From contig JAHXHS010000031.1 of the NCBI GenBank assembly GCA_025656455.1, positions 1 through 62,038 of the forward strand: a DNA stretch of 62,038 bases, read 5' to 3'. The DNA is from Candidatus Thiodiazotropha sp. (ex Epidulcina cf. delphinae) (lineage in GTDB: Bacteria > Pseudomonadota > Gammaproteobacteria > Chromatiales > Chromatiaceae). The notes beneath the pieces were generated by a model that had not been told where the DNA came from, searched no databases, and saw only the letters and a program-made list of their open reading frames with translations. Numbering within the stretch: the first letter of the stretch is position 1; each line of letters starts with the position of its first letter. Below, in pieces: positions 43,254 through 52,659 of this stretch. A program made the position numbers and the translations under genes.

Positions 43254-44720
43254 TCATGCGGCTGGCTTCACCTCGTCCATACGGATACCAAGCCCCTGAG
43301 CCACCCGTTCGCCATAGCCGGGATCCGCCTTATGGAAGTGGCCGATCTGGCGTACTTGGATAGCATGCGGCACATCTTTCATGGCCCCTACAAGGTTATC
43401 AACCAGACGCTGTCGAGCCCCATCATCCATCAGACGAAACAGATCGCCGGCCTGGCTGTAGTAGTCCTCATTGTCCACCCAGTGATCGTAACGATCGGCA
43501 TCGCCAGCGATGCGCAGGGGCGGCTCCCTGTATCGTCCGTCATCCACGGGACCGTCAAAACTGTTGGGCTGATACACCACCTGTTCACCGCCATTGCCGT
43601 CGAAACGGGTCTGCCCGTCCCTGTGATAGCTATGCACCGGACAGCGTGGTTTGTTGATATCCAACGCCGCGTAGTTAATACCGATACGGTAGCGATGCGC
43701 ATCAGGATAGGAGAGCAGGCGCGCCTGTAACATCTTGTCGGGTGACGCCCCGAATCCGGGCGGCAGATTGCCAGGCTCGAATGCGGCCTGTTCCACTTCG
43801 GCAAAGTGGTTTTGCGGATTTCGGTTCATCTCCAACACCCCGACTTCGATCAACGGGTAGTCGCCTTGCGGCCACACCTTAGTCAGGTCAAATGGATTGA
43901 TCGAGTAGGTCTCGGCATCCTTTTCAGGCATGACCTGGACCTTTACGCTCCACTTCGGATAGTCGCCCCGCTGAATGGCTTGATAGAGTTCTTGGCGATG
44001 AAAGTCGGGGTTTTCTCCGGCAATCTTTTCAGCTTCCCCGGCTGACAGACATTGGATGCCCTGCTGTGTCTTAAAGTGCCACTTCACCCAATAGCGCTCT
44101 CCCTTATCATTCCACAGGCTGAAGGTATGGCTGCCGAACCCATCCATATGACGCAGTGTTGCCGGTATGCCGCGATCGCCGAACAACCAGGTGACCTGAT
44201 GGAGCGATTCCGGACTCAATGACCAGAAATCCCATTGCATGGCCGCATCCCTCAAACCCGTCACGGGGTGGCGTTTTTGCGAATGTATGAAGTCGGAAAA
44301 CTTCAGCGGGTCGCGGATAAAAAACACCGGGGTATTGTTTCCCACCAGATCCCAATTCCCCTCTTCGGTATAGAATTTGGTGGCAAACCCTCGCGGATCG
44401 CGCACCGTATCGGCCGATCCCAGTTCACCGGCCACTGTCGAGAAACGGGTAAAGGTCTCACACTGGTTGCCCCGCTTCGAAAACAGCTTGGCGCGGGTGT
44501 AGCGCGAAATATCGCCGGTGACGGTGAAGGTCCCATAGGCCCCCGCGCCCTTGGCATGCACCACCCGTTCAGGCACCCGCTCCCGATTGAAATGGGCCAT
44601 CTTCTCCATCAGATAGACATCCTGCATCAATACCGGGCCGCGCGCGCCTGCGGTGATACTGTTTTGGTTGTCAGCTACCGGGCATCCCGCCGCCGTGGTG
44701 ATTACGCTCTTTTTGCTCAT
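43254..44720 (-). CDS. kat: Monofunctional heme catalase (clade 3-like)
   Basis: Splits hydrogen peroxide to water and oxygen. The 488-residue small-subunit catalase has the distal His in RVVHAKGAGAYGTF near residue 55, Asn region GNNTPVFFIRDP near residue 128 and the proximal heme Tyr in RLLSYPDAHRYRIG near residue 337. It lacks the C-terminal flavodoxin-like domain of large catalases. An ATG with GGAG-like sequence upstream starts MSKKSVITTAAGCPV. It stands alone. Confidence 0.96.
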   Translation of the reverse strand: MSKKSVITTAAGCPVADNQNSITAGARGPVLMQDVYLMEKMAHFNRERVPERVVHAKGAGAYGTFTVTGDISRYTRAKLFSKRGNQCETFTRFSTVAGELGSADTVRDPRGFATKFYTEEGNWDLVGNNTPVFFIRDPLKFSDFIHSQKRHPVTGLRDAAMQWDFWSLSPESLHQVTWLFGDRGIPATLRHMDGFGSHTFSLWNDKGERYWVKWHFKTQQGIQCLSAGEAEKIAGENPDFHRQELYQAIQRGDYPKWSVKVQVMPEKDAETYSINPFDLTKVWPQGDYPLIEVGVLEMNRNPQNHFAEVEQAAFEPGNLPPGFGASPDKMLQARLLSYPDAHRYRIGINYAALDINKPRCPVHSYHRDGQTRFDGNGGEQVVYQPNSFDGPVDDGRYREPPLRIAGDADRYDHWVDNEDYYSQAGDLFRLMDDGARQRLVDNLVGAMKDVPHAIQVRQIGHFHKADPGYGERVAQGLGIRMDEVKPAA

Positions 44721-44880
44721 CTCTGGTCTCCTCGATCTTGTCTTGACGATTAAAACGCTGCCCGCTTCATCCAGGCCACACGTTCAATTTAGAGGCCACA
44801 GAGTAATTTGTATATTTGATTGTTTCTATGTATTTGTTAGTTATTTACTATCATTTAAGGATGTAAAAAATATACCTAGT

Positions 44881-45021
44881 ACTCCGTCCTGAAAGAAAAA
44901 TTCTCGCAAAGACGCCAAGATCGCAAAGTTATAACTTATTGTTTTTTATTGTATTTATTTTTCCTTGGCGATCTTGGCGTCTTTGCGAGAGAAATTGTCT
45001 TGTTTCTGGACGGACACTACC
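44881..45021. repeat. Palindromic dispersed repeat, copy B
   Basis: The long palindrome 'ttctcgcaaagacgccaaga' pairs with 'tcttggcgtctttgcgagag' around an AT-rich centre, and both outer ends carry CCGTCC (left) / GGACGG (right). It matches the copy at 28619-28745. It occupies the middle of the 44721-45145 gap, which has no gene. Confidence 0.82.
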
Positions 45022-45145
45022 TACTGCATGCGAGATCTAAATAGACGCAGCAGCTCTGCCAGCCGCCCACTCCGCCAAGGCCAATTGACTCCACACCGGA
45101 TAGCAACCACAATGCAACCATATTGCAACTAAATTTGGAGCATTT

Positions 45146-45388
45146 ATGGCCTCTGTTACGATTAAAAACATACCCGAGCAGTTGTATGCGCACTTAAAAC
45201 GAGCCGCCAGGGCCCACCATAGAAGCATTAACAGCGAACTGATTGTTTGTTTAGAGAGGGTTCTATTACCCAGCAGGCAATCTCCTGACGAGCAGATACT
45301 TGCCGCTCGCACCCTGAGAAAGCAGGTGAAGGCTTCGCTGATTAAGGCTGCTGACATTGATGCGGCTAAAAATGAAGGGCGCCCATGA
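45146..45388 (+). CDS. FitA-like ribbon-helix-helix antitoxin
   Basis: The 80-residue protein begins ASVTIKNIPEQLYAHLKRAARAHHRS, a typical FitA/Arc-type DNA-binding start, with a C-terminal toxin-binding tail. GGAG precedes the ATG. The TGCAA-ccata-TTGCA inverted repeat at 45113-45127 just upstream may be its operator. Its stop overlaps the vapC start by four bases (ATGA). Confidence 0.9.
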   Translation: MASVTIKNIPEQLYAHLKRAARAHHRSINSELIVCLERVLLPSRQSPDEQILAARTLRKQVKASLIKAADIDAAKNEGRP

Positions 45389-45795
45389 TTGTTGTTGATA
45401 CCAACACGATTGCCTATTTGTACCTACCCACCGAGTTTACCGCAGCTATTGAAAAGCTCTTGGATGCAGAAGCCCATTGGGCGGCCCCCTTACTGTGGCG
45501 TAGCGAATTTAGAAATATATTGGCTCTATATTTGAGAAAAGGGCTGATTGAATATGGCACTGCATGCGGCATTCAAGCCCAAGCAGAGGACCTGATCGGT
45601 GAAAACGAATTCAATATTGACTCGGTTTCCGTTTTAACCCTGGCCTCAGAATTCGATTGTTCGGCTTACGATTGCGAATTTGTCTCGCTGGCAAAAGCCC
45701 TTGATACCAAACTCATCACCGCCGATAAGAAGTTACGAAAATCATTTCCCGAAATCGCCATCACTGCCCATGACTACCTATCCACCTCGCCCTGA
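45385..45795 (+). CDS. vapC: VapC-type PIN toxin
   Basis: Predicted ribonuclease toxin of 136 residues. PIN acidic residues appear at VVDTNTIAYLYL (N-terminus), LWRSEFRNILALYL, YDCEFVSLAKAL and LITADKKL. It overlaps the antitoxin gene and would be neutralised by it. The long envelope-protein gene follows 75 bases later. Confidence 0.92.
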   Translation: MIVVDTNTIAYLYLPTEFTAAIEKLLDAEAHWAAPLLWRSEFRNILALYLRKGLIEYGTACGIQAQAEDLIGENEFNIDSVSVLTLASEFDCSAYDCEFVSLAKALDTKLITADKKLRKSFPEIAITAHDYLSTSP

Positions 45796-45869
45796 CTGGC
45801 GTCGCTTGACACGAATGCCACAACAGACAAGCATGGAGGCGATAAACAGCAATAGCGAGAGGGAGCATC

Positions 45870-48800
45870 ATGCAGCGACAGAATCCCACACCTGGTAAAA
45901 ATGGCTGTATCGCCTTAGGCGGCAACATCAGGATCTGGACCTTATCGCTGCTGGCGCTGCTCTCCTGCCAATCCATGCTCACGGCGTCCCCCCTTGACCC
46001 GGCGGATACGCCACAGCCCTTGAAGGCGTGGGTGCCCTGGGTCATTTGGGACCATGACGACATCGACTGCCCCTTCCTCGCCGCGGGCCAGGGGAAAAAA
46101 TGTGTCTGGAGCACTCATCTATCGCTCCATCTGAGTGACACCGCGGGCGAGTACACCTATACAGTCACCACCTTCAAAGAGGAGACGGTCATCCTGCCCG
46201 GCAGTGACAGCCACTGGCCCAGAGAGGTGTCAGCGAATGGGAACCCGGCAATCGTCACCGCCACCCCGGACCGGCCATCCGTTCAACAGGCCTCGAAATC
46301 AGAAAACAGACCCCATCTGCCCGGCATTCGACTCCCGCCGGGCACGCATATCATCAATGGGCGTTTCAGTTGGGACCGGTTACCCGATATCCTGGCGATT
46401 CCCGCACAGGCCGGCATTGTCGATCTGACCCTGAATGGCCGATCCATTCAACATCCAGTGATAAAGCGGGGTGCTCTGTGGCTGAAAGAGGGCGGTGAGA
46501 TCACCCGGCAACGGCAACCGGAAGAGCGGATATCCGTGCGTGTCTTTCGCTTGATCAACGACGATCTGCCGCTGAAATCCGAAGTCCATATCGATTTGCA
46601 GGTCTCAGGCAGACAACGTGAGATGGTGGTCGGCAAACCTCTCCTGGAGGGATTCATACCCATCCGCATCGACAGCGACTTACCGGCCCGGCTCGATGCC
46701 AATGGCGAGCTACGGGTACAGGTCAGGCCTGGTAGCTGGCGATTGTCGGTATCCGCTCGGCATCCGACGCCTGTCAATCAGCTCAGATTGAACAAACAGC
46801 AAGCGCCCTGGCCGGATCGGGAGGTCTGGTCGTTTCAGGCGCAACACCATCTCAGGATCGTTGAGATCGGGGGTCCAAAACAGATCGACCCGCGCCAGGT
46901 CAAGCTGCCTGAGAGATGGAGCCGGTTCCCAGCCTACGCCATGGGGCCGCAGGATAGCTTCAATATCACTGTGATCCGCCGGGGGAATAGGGAACCAGAA
47001 CCGGATCAGTTGCAACTCCAGCGCTCCATCTGGCTAGATTTCGAGGGTCAGGGCTATACCCTGCAGGACCGGATAACCGGCAGCATGACCCATGACTGGC
47101 GACTGGATGTGGATTCTGTGCTGCAGCTTGGCCGGGTGGTATTGAACGGCGCACCCCAGTTCATTACCCGCTTGCCCGGCAGCGATTCCACTGGTGTCGA
47201 GGTCAGACGAGGTGACATCTCGCTGCTGGCGGATCTGCGCCTGCGACGAGATGGCCCGCAACTACCCGCCAACGGCTGGGGGCGTGACTTTAACCAGCTG
47301 TCCGGGGAGCTGAATCTCCCGCCTGGCTGGAAGTTATTGGCTGCCACCGGGGTGGATCGCGTCCCCCAAGCGTGGCTGCAGCAGTGGACGCTCTACGATC
47401 TCTTTCTCGTCCTCATCGCCACCATTGCGATAACGCGCTTGTGGCATTGGCAGTGGGGAGTTGCCGCCTTGCTCACCCTGCTCATTACCTGGCATGAACC
47501 CATGGCGCCGCAGATGATCTGGCTCTATCTGCTGGCGATGATCGCCATTTCACGGGTGACGCCTGCCGGCAAGGCTGAAACATGGATTCGAGGACTGCGC
47601 ATAGCCGGCTATCTGGCGCTGATTGTCATCATCGCACCCTTTATCATCCACCAGGCGCGCACCGGCTTGCACTCGCAATTGGAGAAATACAGCATCACAC
47701 CGCAAGCCGTTATCGCCAAACAGCCGATACCCCGACAGCCGCAAGCCCCTCCCGCCTTGGACGACAATGAACAGCGGGGGAACATCATGTCACCTGAAGC
47801 CGATGGATCCTATGAACTCTACTCAAAACTCCCTGGATCCAAGGTCGCTCGGTTCGGACGCTCTCGGCGCACCCTGGAGCAGGTGGATCCTAGCGCGATC
47901 GTACAGACAGGCCCAGGATTGCCTGCCTGGTCCTGGACAAAGATAAACCTAATCTGGAACGGTCCTGTCTCAGCCGATCAGGCCATCGGGCTGTATATGC
48001 TTTCGCCGACCCAGACATCGCTGCTGAAATTTGCCGCTATCGGACTGATCCTGCTGTTGGGATGGCGTCTACTGGATCGAGAAAACGGCCTCCGTCTTCG
48101 ACGGCCCGCGATAGGTAACCTGATGGTGGTTGTCCTGCTGTTTCCTATATTGACTTCACTAGCGGATAGGGCCAATGCGGAACTCCCGGATCCTGAGATG
48201 CTTGCCGAGCTTGAACGGCGGCTTACCCTGCCCCCGGCGTGCCTACCGGGCTGCGCCTCGATTCATGAGATGGTTCTGACTGTGGATGAGACATCCTACA
48301 AAGCGCTATTGACCGTGCATGCCTTGGAACCGGTGGCGATACCACTGCCTGTGGATACCGGGCAGGTAACACCCATGCGCGTCACACTGAATAATCGATT
48401 GACGCCCATATTGTTTCGAAAAGCGAACCAGCTCTGGCTACTGGCCCAGCCAGGGGAGTTCCGGATTCAGTTGGATGTGCGCCTCCCCCCACAGGACGAG
48501 GTGCAAATACCCTTGCCCATGAAACCTCACCGGGTCGTCGTTGAGGCGGCGGGTTGGTCTGTCGAGGGGATAGGTAAAAACCGTGTCCCCCAGGAGCAAA
48601 TCGCCTTGACCCGGATCCGTTCGGAATCCGCCACGCCCGGCGACAACCGGCATGTCATCAGTGGTACGGCACTGCCGTCGTTCTTTCGCGTGGAGCGCAC
48701 GCTACAGTTAGGATTGGATTGGACTATCTCCACAACCGTCAACCGTGTCACACCGGTCGGAACACCGGTGACCCTGCAGCTACCGCTGCTGGCAGGGGAG

Positions 48801-50093
48801 TCGGTGGTCAGCGAGACAATCAGAGTCAAAAACCGCAAGGCGATCGTCTCGCTATCAGCCAGTCAACGGCAAGTGTCGTGGCACTCCAAGCTGGATATCG
48901 GCGATCGGATTGAACTCAAGGCTGGCGATACCGATCAATGGATCGAGCATTGGCGTGTGGACATCGGGCCTATGTGGCATCTGCGTCATACGGGCATTCC
49001 GCCCGTGCACCATCAGGATGCCAAGCAACATTGGTTGCCGACCTGGCAACCCTGGCCGGGTGAGCAGGTAAGCTTGATGATCGTTCGACCTGAAGGGGTC
49101 GCCGGCAATGTCATAACCGTCAGTCAGAGCCAACTATCCGTTCAACCGGGTAAACGCGTGACCAACAGTGAACTCGCTTTCCGGCTTAGGGCGAGCCGGG
49201 GCGGTAGTCACGACTTCATGCTGCCGCAAGGCGCTGAGTTTCAATGGTTGAAAATCGACGGCCGGCAACTGCCGATCAGGCCGGAAAATGGCAATCTCGC
49301 TCTCCCTGTGGCGCCGGGTGAACAGGTGTTTGCCATGGCTTGGCGTCAACGGGAAGGTATCCACAGCCTATGGCAAACCCCTGAATTGACACTCGGCATT
49401 TCAAGTGTCAATGCCAACCTGACGGTCAACCTGGCGCAGAGCCGCTGGGTGCTCTGGACCGATGGTCCGCGCATGGGTCCCGCCGTGCTGTTCTGGAGCC
49501 TGCTGCTGGTGGTGCTGATCGCCGCCACCCTGTTGGGCAGAACAACCGCCGGCTTTCTGCCGCTCTCCACCGGATCATGGTTCCTGCTGGGAATTGGGCT
49601 GACACAGGTCTCTATCCTCTCGAGTCTGGCGGTGGTCGCCTGGTTTTTCCTGCTCCATTATCGAAACAGGATAGACCCGCAACGCAGTACAGGGAGATTC
49701 AATCTGACTCAAGTCGGTGTTGTCTTGCTGACGGCCATCTTTATCGCCATTCTGTTTTGGGCAGTGCAACAGGGCCTGCTCGGACTGCCCGCCATGCAGA
49801 TCGAAGGCAATGCCTCTTCGGCCTATCAGATGAACTGGTACCAGGATAGGGTAGCTGGCGGTTTTCCCCAAGCCACTGTGATCTCTGTGCCGTTGATCGT
49901 CTATCGCGGACTGATGCTGTTGTGGGCCTTATGGCTGGCCTTCGCATTGCTGTCCTGGTTGAAGTGGGGTTGGGCTGCTTTCTCTAAAGACGGTATTTAC
50001 TGGAAACCGGTGAACCTGGCCTTCAAAGAGAAGATAAAGCGGAAGAAACACTCAGCTGCGGATGACCAGGCGACGAAAGAATCTTCGACGTAA
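45870..50093 (+). CDS. Large envelope protein of unknown function (1407 aa)
   Basis: I do not recognise this giant protein. It starts after GGGAG with an N-terminal signal-type segment (WTLSLLALLSCQSMLTASP). A long beta-rich periplasmic region follows, then two or three membrane spans near residues 505-590 (YDLFLVLIATIAITRLWHW; YLALIVIIAPFIIHQA) and another near 705 (FAAIGLILLLGWRLL). A second periplasmic stretch has a CLPGC motif near 790. A C-terminal cluster of spans lies near 1200-1290 (WSLLLVVLIAATLLG; WALWLAFALLSWLKWGW). The two-part periplasmic architecture suggests a scaffold. The stop overlaps the following HipA-like fragment by one base. Confidence 0.8.
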   Translation: MQRQNPTPGKNGCIALGGNIRIWTLSLLALLSCQSMLTASPLDPADTPQPLKAWVPWVIWDHDDIDCPFLAAGQGKKCVWSTHLSLHLSDTAGEYTYTVTTFKEETVILPGSDSHWPREVSANGNPAIVTATPDRPSVQQASKSENRPHLPGIRLPPGTHIINGRFSWDRLPDILAIPAQAGIVDLTLNGRSIQHPVIKRGALWLKEGGEITRQRQPEERISVRVFRLINDDLPLKSEVHIDLQVSGRQREMVVGKPLLEGFIPIRIDSDLPARLDANGELRVQVRPGSWRLSVSARHPTPVNQLRLNKQQAPWPDREVWSFQAQHHLRIVEIGGPKQIDPRQVKLPERWSRFPAYAMGPQDSFNITVIRRGNREPEPDQLQLQRSIWLDFEGQGYTLQDRITGSMTHDWRLDVDSVLQLGRVVLNGAPQFITRLPGSDSTGVEVRRGDISLLADLRLRRDGPQLPANGWGRDFNQLSGELNLPPGWKLLAATGVDRVPQAWLQQWTLYDLFLVLIATIAITRLWHWQWGVAALLTLLITWHEPMAPQMIWLYLLAMIAISRVTPAGKAETWIRGLRIAGYLALIVIIAPFIIHQARTGLHSQLEKYSITPQAVIAKQPIPRQPQAPPALDDNEQRGNIMSPEADGSYELYSKLPGSKVARFGRSRRTLEQVDPSAIVQTGPGLPAWSWTKINLIWNGPVSADQAIGLYMLSPTQTSLLKFAAIGLILLLGWRLLDRENGLRLRRPAIGNLMVVVLLFPILTSLADRANAELPDPEMLAELERRLTLPPACLPGCASIHEMVLTVDETSYKALLTVHALEPVAIPLPVDTGQVTPMRVTLNNRLTPILFRKANQLWLLAQPGEFRIQLDVRLPPQDEVQIPLPMKPHRVVVEAAGWSVEGIGKNRVPQEQIALTRIRSESATPGDNRHVISGTALPSFFRVERTLQLGLDWTISTTVNRVTPVGTPVTLQLPLLAGESVVSETIRVKNRKAIVSLSASQRQVSWHSKLDIGDRIELKAGDTDQWIEHWRVDIGPMWHLRHTGIPPVHHQDAKQHWLPTWQPWPGEQVSLMIVRPEGVAGNVITVSQSQLSVQPGKRVTNSELAFRLRASRGGSHDFMLPQGAEFQWLKIDGRQLPIRPENGNLALPVAPGEQVFAMAWRQREGIHSLWQTPELTLGISSVNANLTVNLAQSRWVLWTDGPRMGPAVLFWSLLLVVLIAATLLGRTTAGFLPLSTGSWFLLGIGLTQVSILSSLAVVAWFFLLHYRNRIDPQRSTGRFNLTQVGVVLLTAIFIAILFWAVQQGLLGLPAMQIEGNASSAYQMNWYQDRVAGGFPQATVISVPLIVYRGLMLLWALWLAFALLSWLKWGWAAFSKDGIYWKPVNLAFKEKIKRKKHSAADDQATKESST

Positions 50094-50422
50094 TGCTTGG
50101 TTTCGGTGTTTCATCTATCGTTTATACCCAAGCCTATATTTCCGGGGAGTCTCAAATATCACTCAACCTGGCCGGTAACAAGGATTGGTATGCCATGAAC
50201 ATGGGACATTTTGAGGGATGGGCTATATCCGTAGGTGTGCCGTGGCGCGCCGTCAAACCCCATCTTGATGATGTGATGGAACGGGCGCGAAGCTTATGGC
50301 CGAATTATCTTAAAACCGCACCGATGAAGGAGGAACATAAGGCAGCATTACAAACGCACTGGCGCAGGCTGCATCCGGATTTTTCGTTAGGCGGTCAGTC
50401 ACCGCTTTGTTCGCACTTTTAG
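50093..50422 (+). pseudogene. HipA-like C-terminal fragment
   Basis: The 109-codon frame contains ISLNLAGNKDWYAMNMGHFE followed by GWAISVGVPWRAVKPHLDDV and WPNYLKTAPMKEEHKAAL. This resembles the C-terminal end of HipA-type kinase toxins. The kinase core (Ser, Asp and DFG-type motifs) is missing, so it is most likely a remnant. Its start overlapping the preceding stop (TAATG) may be coincidental. Confidence 0.45.
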
Positions 50423-51005
50423 CCATTCATCAGAGTCAGTCGTTGGACTGCAAAAGGTCTCCAGCTATCCCAAAACGACATGTCGTGATATGGAAAAATC
50501 CCAGCAGAGACTGAACCCTGGACCTGAGCTCTATTTTCAAACCTTGCGGGTAAAAGCACAGACTCTTCAGGCATGCACAAGACAATTCCACAAGATCACA
50601 ACGGCTGATGAGAACCTGATCAACCGGCAAAAGGAGCGTTGACGGATAATGGCAGAGCAGACCTGTAAATAAGGCTCTTAAGCAAAATTTGTGGGTATTT
50701 CAAGACGATAATTGACTCTCGCAAAGCCGCCAAGCACGCAAAGCATCATTGAATTTATTCAACAAGACCATTGACCATACGATGAATACCGCACTCGTCA
50801 GAGAAGTGATTTACGTCCTGCCCATCACTTTCTTCAAAATTTTAGCCGCTAAAATTTTGCGAAATTGCCGAAAGAACGAGACAGGTGATTCCTAAACTGT
50901 ACTGGAGATTTTTTCTAGATGTGGCCTCTTGTATCCCACGAAATCCGCTAAACTATTGATACACAGGAGGTATTCAGTCCAACCCGAAAGTGAGCATGGA
51001 GGCGT
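50423..51005. other. Gene-free gap with palindrome and repeat fragment
   Basis: No gene is supported here. It holds 'gactctcgcaaagccgccaa' (50710-50729), part of the palindromic repeat family, and a perfect hairpin AAAATTTTAG-CCG-CTAAAATTTT at 50836-50858. A similar hairpin occurs at 57370. Confidence 0.6.
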
Positions 51006-51272
51006 TCACTGATAGATCTGTCGACGATGGCCTACCGCCAATACAAGCACCACCAGTCGGTCGTTCTCAATGTGACAAATCGCTCGATAGTTACCAATGC
51101 GGTAGCGCCACAAGCCTTGTAGCTCATGCCGTAGAGGCTTGCCAAAATGGCGGGGATCGTCTTCAGTTGCGATGCGCTCAGAGAAGTAACTCAAAATATC
51201 CCGTTGAATCTGCCTGTCCAACCGGCGCAACTCACGCCGGGCTCGGTCGTCCCACTCAACCGTCCAAGTCAA
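51006..51272 (-). CDS. relE: RelE/ParE-family toxin
   Basis: The 88-residue protein begins MTWTVEWDDRARRELRRLD and contains LQGLWRYRIGNYRAICHIEN, the signature of RelE-type mRNA interferases. It overlaps the antitoxin gene by 17 bases. Function is inferred from family. Confidence 0.9.
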   Translation of the reverse strand: MTWTVEWDDRARRELRRLDRQIQRDILSYFSERIATEDDPRHFGKPLRHELQGLWRYRIGNYRAICHIENDRLVVLVLAVGHRRQIYQ

Positions 51273-51468
51273 GGTCGGACTCCAGCTCTTCCTGGCTCCA
51301 CCGCTTGGCTGGTGTTTTTAGCCGTTCAGCACCCAGATAAGCATCTTCCAGCTCCTCTAAGTGCTCCAGAATCGCTTCCCGCGCATAAAAACTCTTAGAG
51401 CGTCCGGTCTTGGCGGCCAGGTCGGCTAGGCGTTGTTCAATCTCATCTGGTAATCGAAGGGCTAGCAT
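51256..51468 (-). CDS. Ribbon-helix-helix antitoxin of the RelE pair
   Basis: The ATG at 51468 (MLALRLPDEIEQRLAD) lies 7 bases after GGAGG; longer frames upstream lack good signals. The 70-residue protein binds DNA through its N-terminal strand and carries an acidic C-terminus (SQEELESDLDLDG). It stands upstream of the toxin, as usual. Confidence 0.88.
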   Translation of the reverse strand: MLALRLPDEIEQRLADLAAKTGRSKSFYAREAILEHLEELEDAYLGAERLKTPAKRWSQEELESDLDLDG

Positions 51469-51488
51469 AGACATGCCTCCAGGAGTGA

Positions 51489-51500
51489 TATACATGTATA
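51489..51500. promoter_or_regulatory. Palindrome before the RelE-pair antitoxin
   Basis: TATACATGTATA is a perfect 12-bp palindrome 21 bases upstream of the antitoxin start, a good position for autoregulation. It could also include the -10 element. Confidence 0.5.
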
Positions 51501-51730
51501 GCATAGCTGAATGGCCGCAAGGTTGCACTATTAGAAGGAATAAGGGCTGCCACCGAGAACCCTATGCTCTATACGCCTCTGGCGCGCTTGTGAACCGATG
51601 AAGAAACGCCCCATCTACAAGAATCGGGCCGCATTTAGGCTGGCCCCCTGGGTGCGGGTGGGCGCTTCAAACAGCGGCTTCAACCTCATCAACCTCGTGA
51701 TTTGTCTCATTCCTCATCTGTTGCTTCTCT

Positions 51731-51880
51731 TCAAACCCGTTTGAACAGCGCCCCTTCCGGCACCAACCCTTCTTCCAGAAAGCGCCACAGATCGATCAGC
51801 AGATGTCGTGCCACTCCGACAATGCGTTTCAACAAAAAATCCATCCGAAGCTGGATTTTATTGCGAGACGAGAATATTCT
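51731..51880 (-). pseudogene. Transposase C-terminal remnant
   Basis: The minus strand reads IVGVARHLLIDLWRFLEEG then LVPEGALFKRV before TGA at 51731. The pattern 'VARxLxxxLWRxLExGxxPEGAxxK' is common at the end of transposases I associate with the IS110-type group. No further transposase domain is present. The rest of 51529-51898 shows no gene. Confidence 0.5.
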
Positions 51881-51898
51881 CCCTCACCCCCAAGGGCA

Positions 51899-52294
51899 TC
51901 ACCCCCCGTCCATTGCCTGCATATTGCGGGCGATCCACTCCGCCAGCTGGTTATCGTCGAACTCTCCTGCCGCCAGGGCTTGGAAAGTAACAACCGCATC
52001 GACTTCGGTGGCGATTAGCTCATAGCCGTTCATCTGTAGAAATACATCGACAGCGGCTAGAGCAATACGTTTATTGCCATCACGGAAACAGTGATTTTTA
52101 GCAAATCCAAAACCATAAGCGGCTGCCAGCTGGGGTAAGGTTGCGGCTGGATTGCTGTAATGCTCTAGCTGTTGTGGACGCGCCAGGGTGGCCCCCAGCG
52201 CTTTTTCGTCAACCGGTCCTTCGAGGCCTCCATGCTCTTGCAGCAATTCCGCGTGCATGGCGCGAATCGCCGCTTCCGGTATCCAGACCGGCAT
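51899..52294 (-). CDS. doc: Death-on-curing (Doc/Fic) toxin
   Basis: Fic-fold toxin of 131 residues with the catalytic motif HCFRDGNKR near residue 68 (HxFx[D/N]xNKR). Doc proteins phosphorylate EF-Tu. Typical start VWIPEAAIRAMHAELLQ. It overlaps the antitoxin stop by one base. Confidence 0.92.
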   Translation of the reverse strand: MPVWIPEAAIRAMHAELLQEHGGLEGPVDEKALGATLARPQQLEHYSNPAATLPQLAAAYGFGFAKNHCFRDGNKRIALAAVDVFLQMNGYELIATEVDAVVTFQALAAGEFDDNQLAEWIARNMQAMDGG

Positions 52295-52518
52295 TATTTA
52301 GCCAGTTCGTGGAGCGCGTTGCGATATTTCCGGCGAGTCCGGCTAAAGGCCTCCATGGCAGCCTCAAACTCCGGATCGTAGGGGCTTAGCTGGACGCCAT
52401 TACGATTTTCGTCGGCATACAGCTTGTCACCCTCACGGAGGTGCAAGCGCTCCAGCATCTCCTTAGGCAGGATGACACCGATAGAACTACCGATTTTTCG
52501 CAGTTTCAGGGCGTGCAT
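52294..52518 (-). CDS. AbrB/MazE-type antitoxin
   Basis: The ATG at 52518 (MHALKLRKIGSSIGVILPKE) follows AGGAG; it gives 74 residues, against a longer upstream frame. The SpoVT/AbrB DNA-binding fold (LRKIGSSIGVILPKEMLERL) is clear, and the C-terminus (FSRTRRKYRNALHELAK) presumably binds the Doc toxin. It is first in the pair. Confidence 0.9.
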   Translation of the reverse strand: MHALKLRKIGSSIGVILPKEMLERLHLREGDKLYADENRNGVQLSPYDPEFEAAMEAFSRTRRKYRNALHELAK

Positions 52519-52547
52519 GTGTGCATCTCCTATCTCAGACACAGGAT

Positions 52548-52567
52548 ATTATAACACATATTATAAT
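52548..52567. promoter_or_regulatory. Inverted repeat upstream of the Doc antitoxin
   Basis: ATTATAA-cacata-TTATAAT has perfect 7-bp arms. It lies 30 bases upstream of the AbrB-type antitoxin start, suiting an operator overlapping the promoter. Confidence 0.55.
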
Positions 52568-52659
52568 TTAGAAAACAAATGCTCGCAGTAATACCCAATT
52601 TGCCGTCGAGTTGATTTTTCTTTTTTATCATGGAGTTATACTGCTGTCGCCATTTAATT

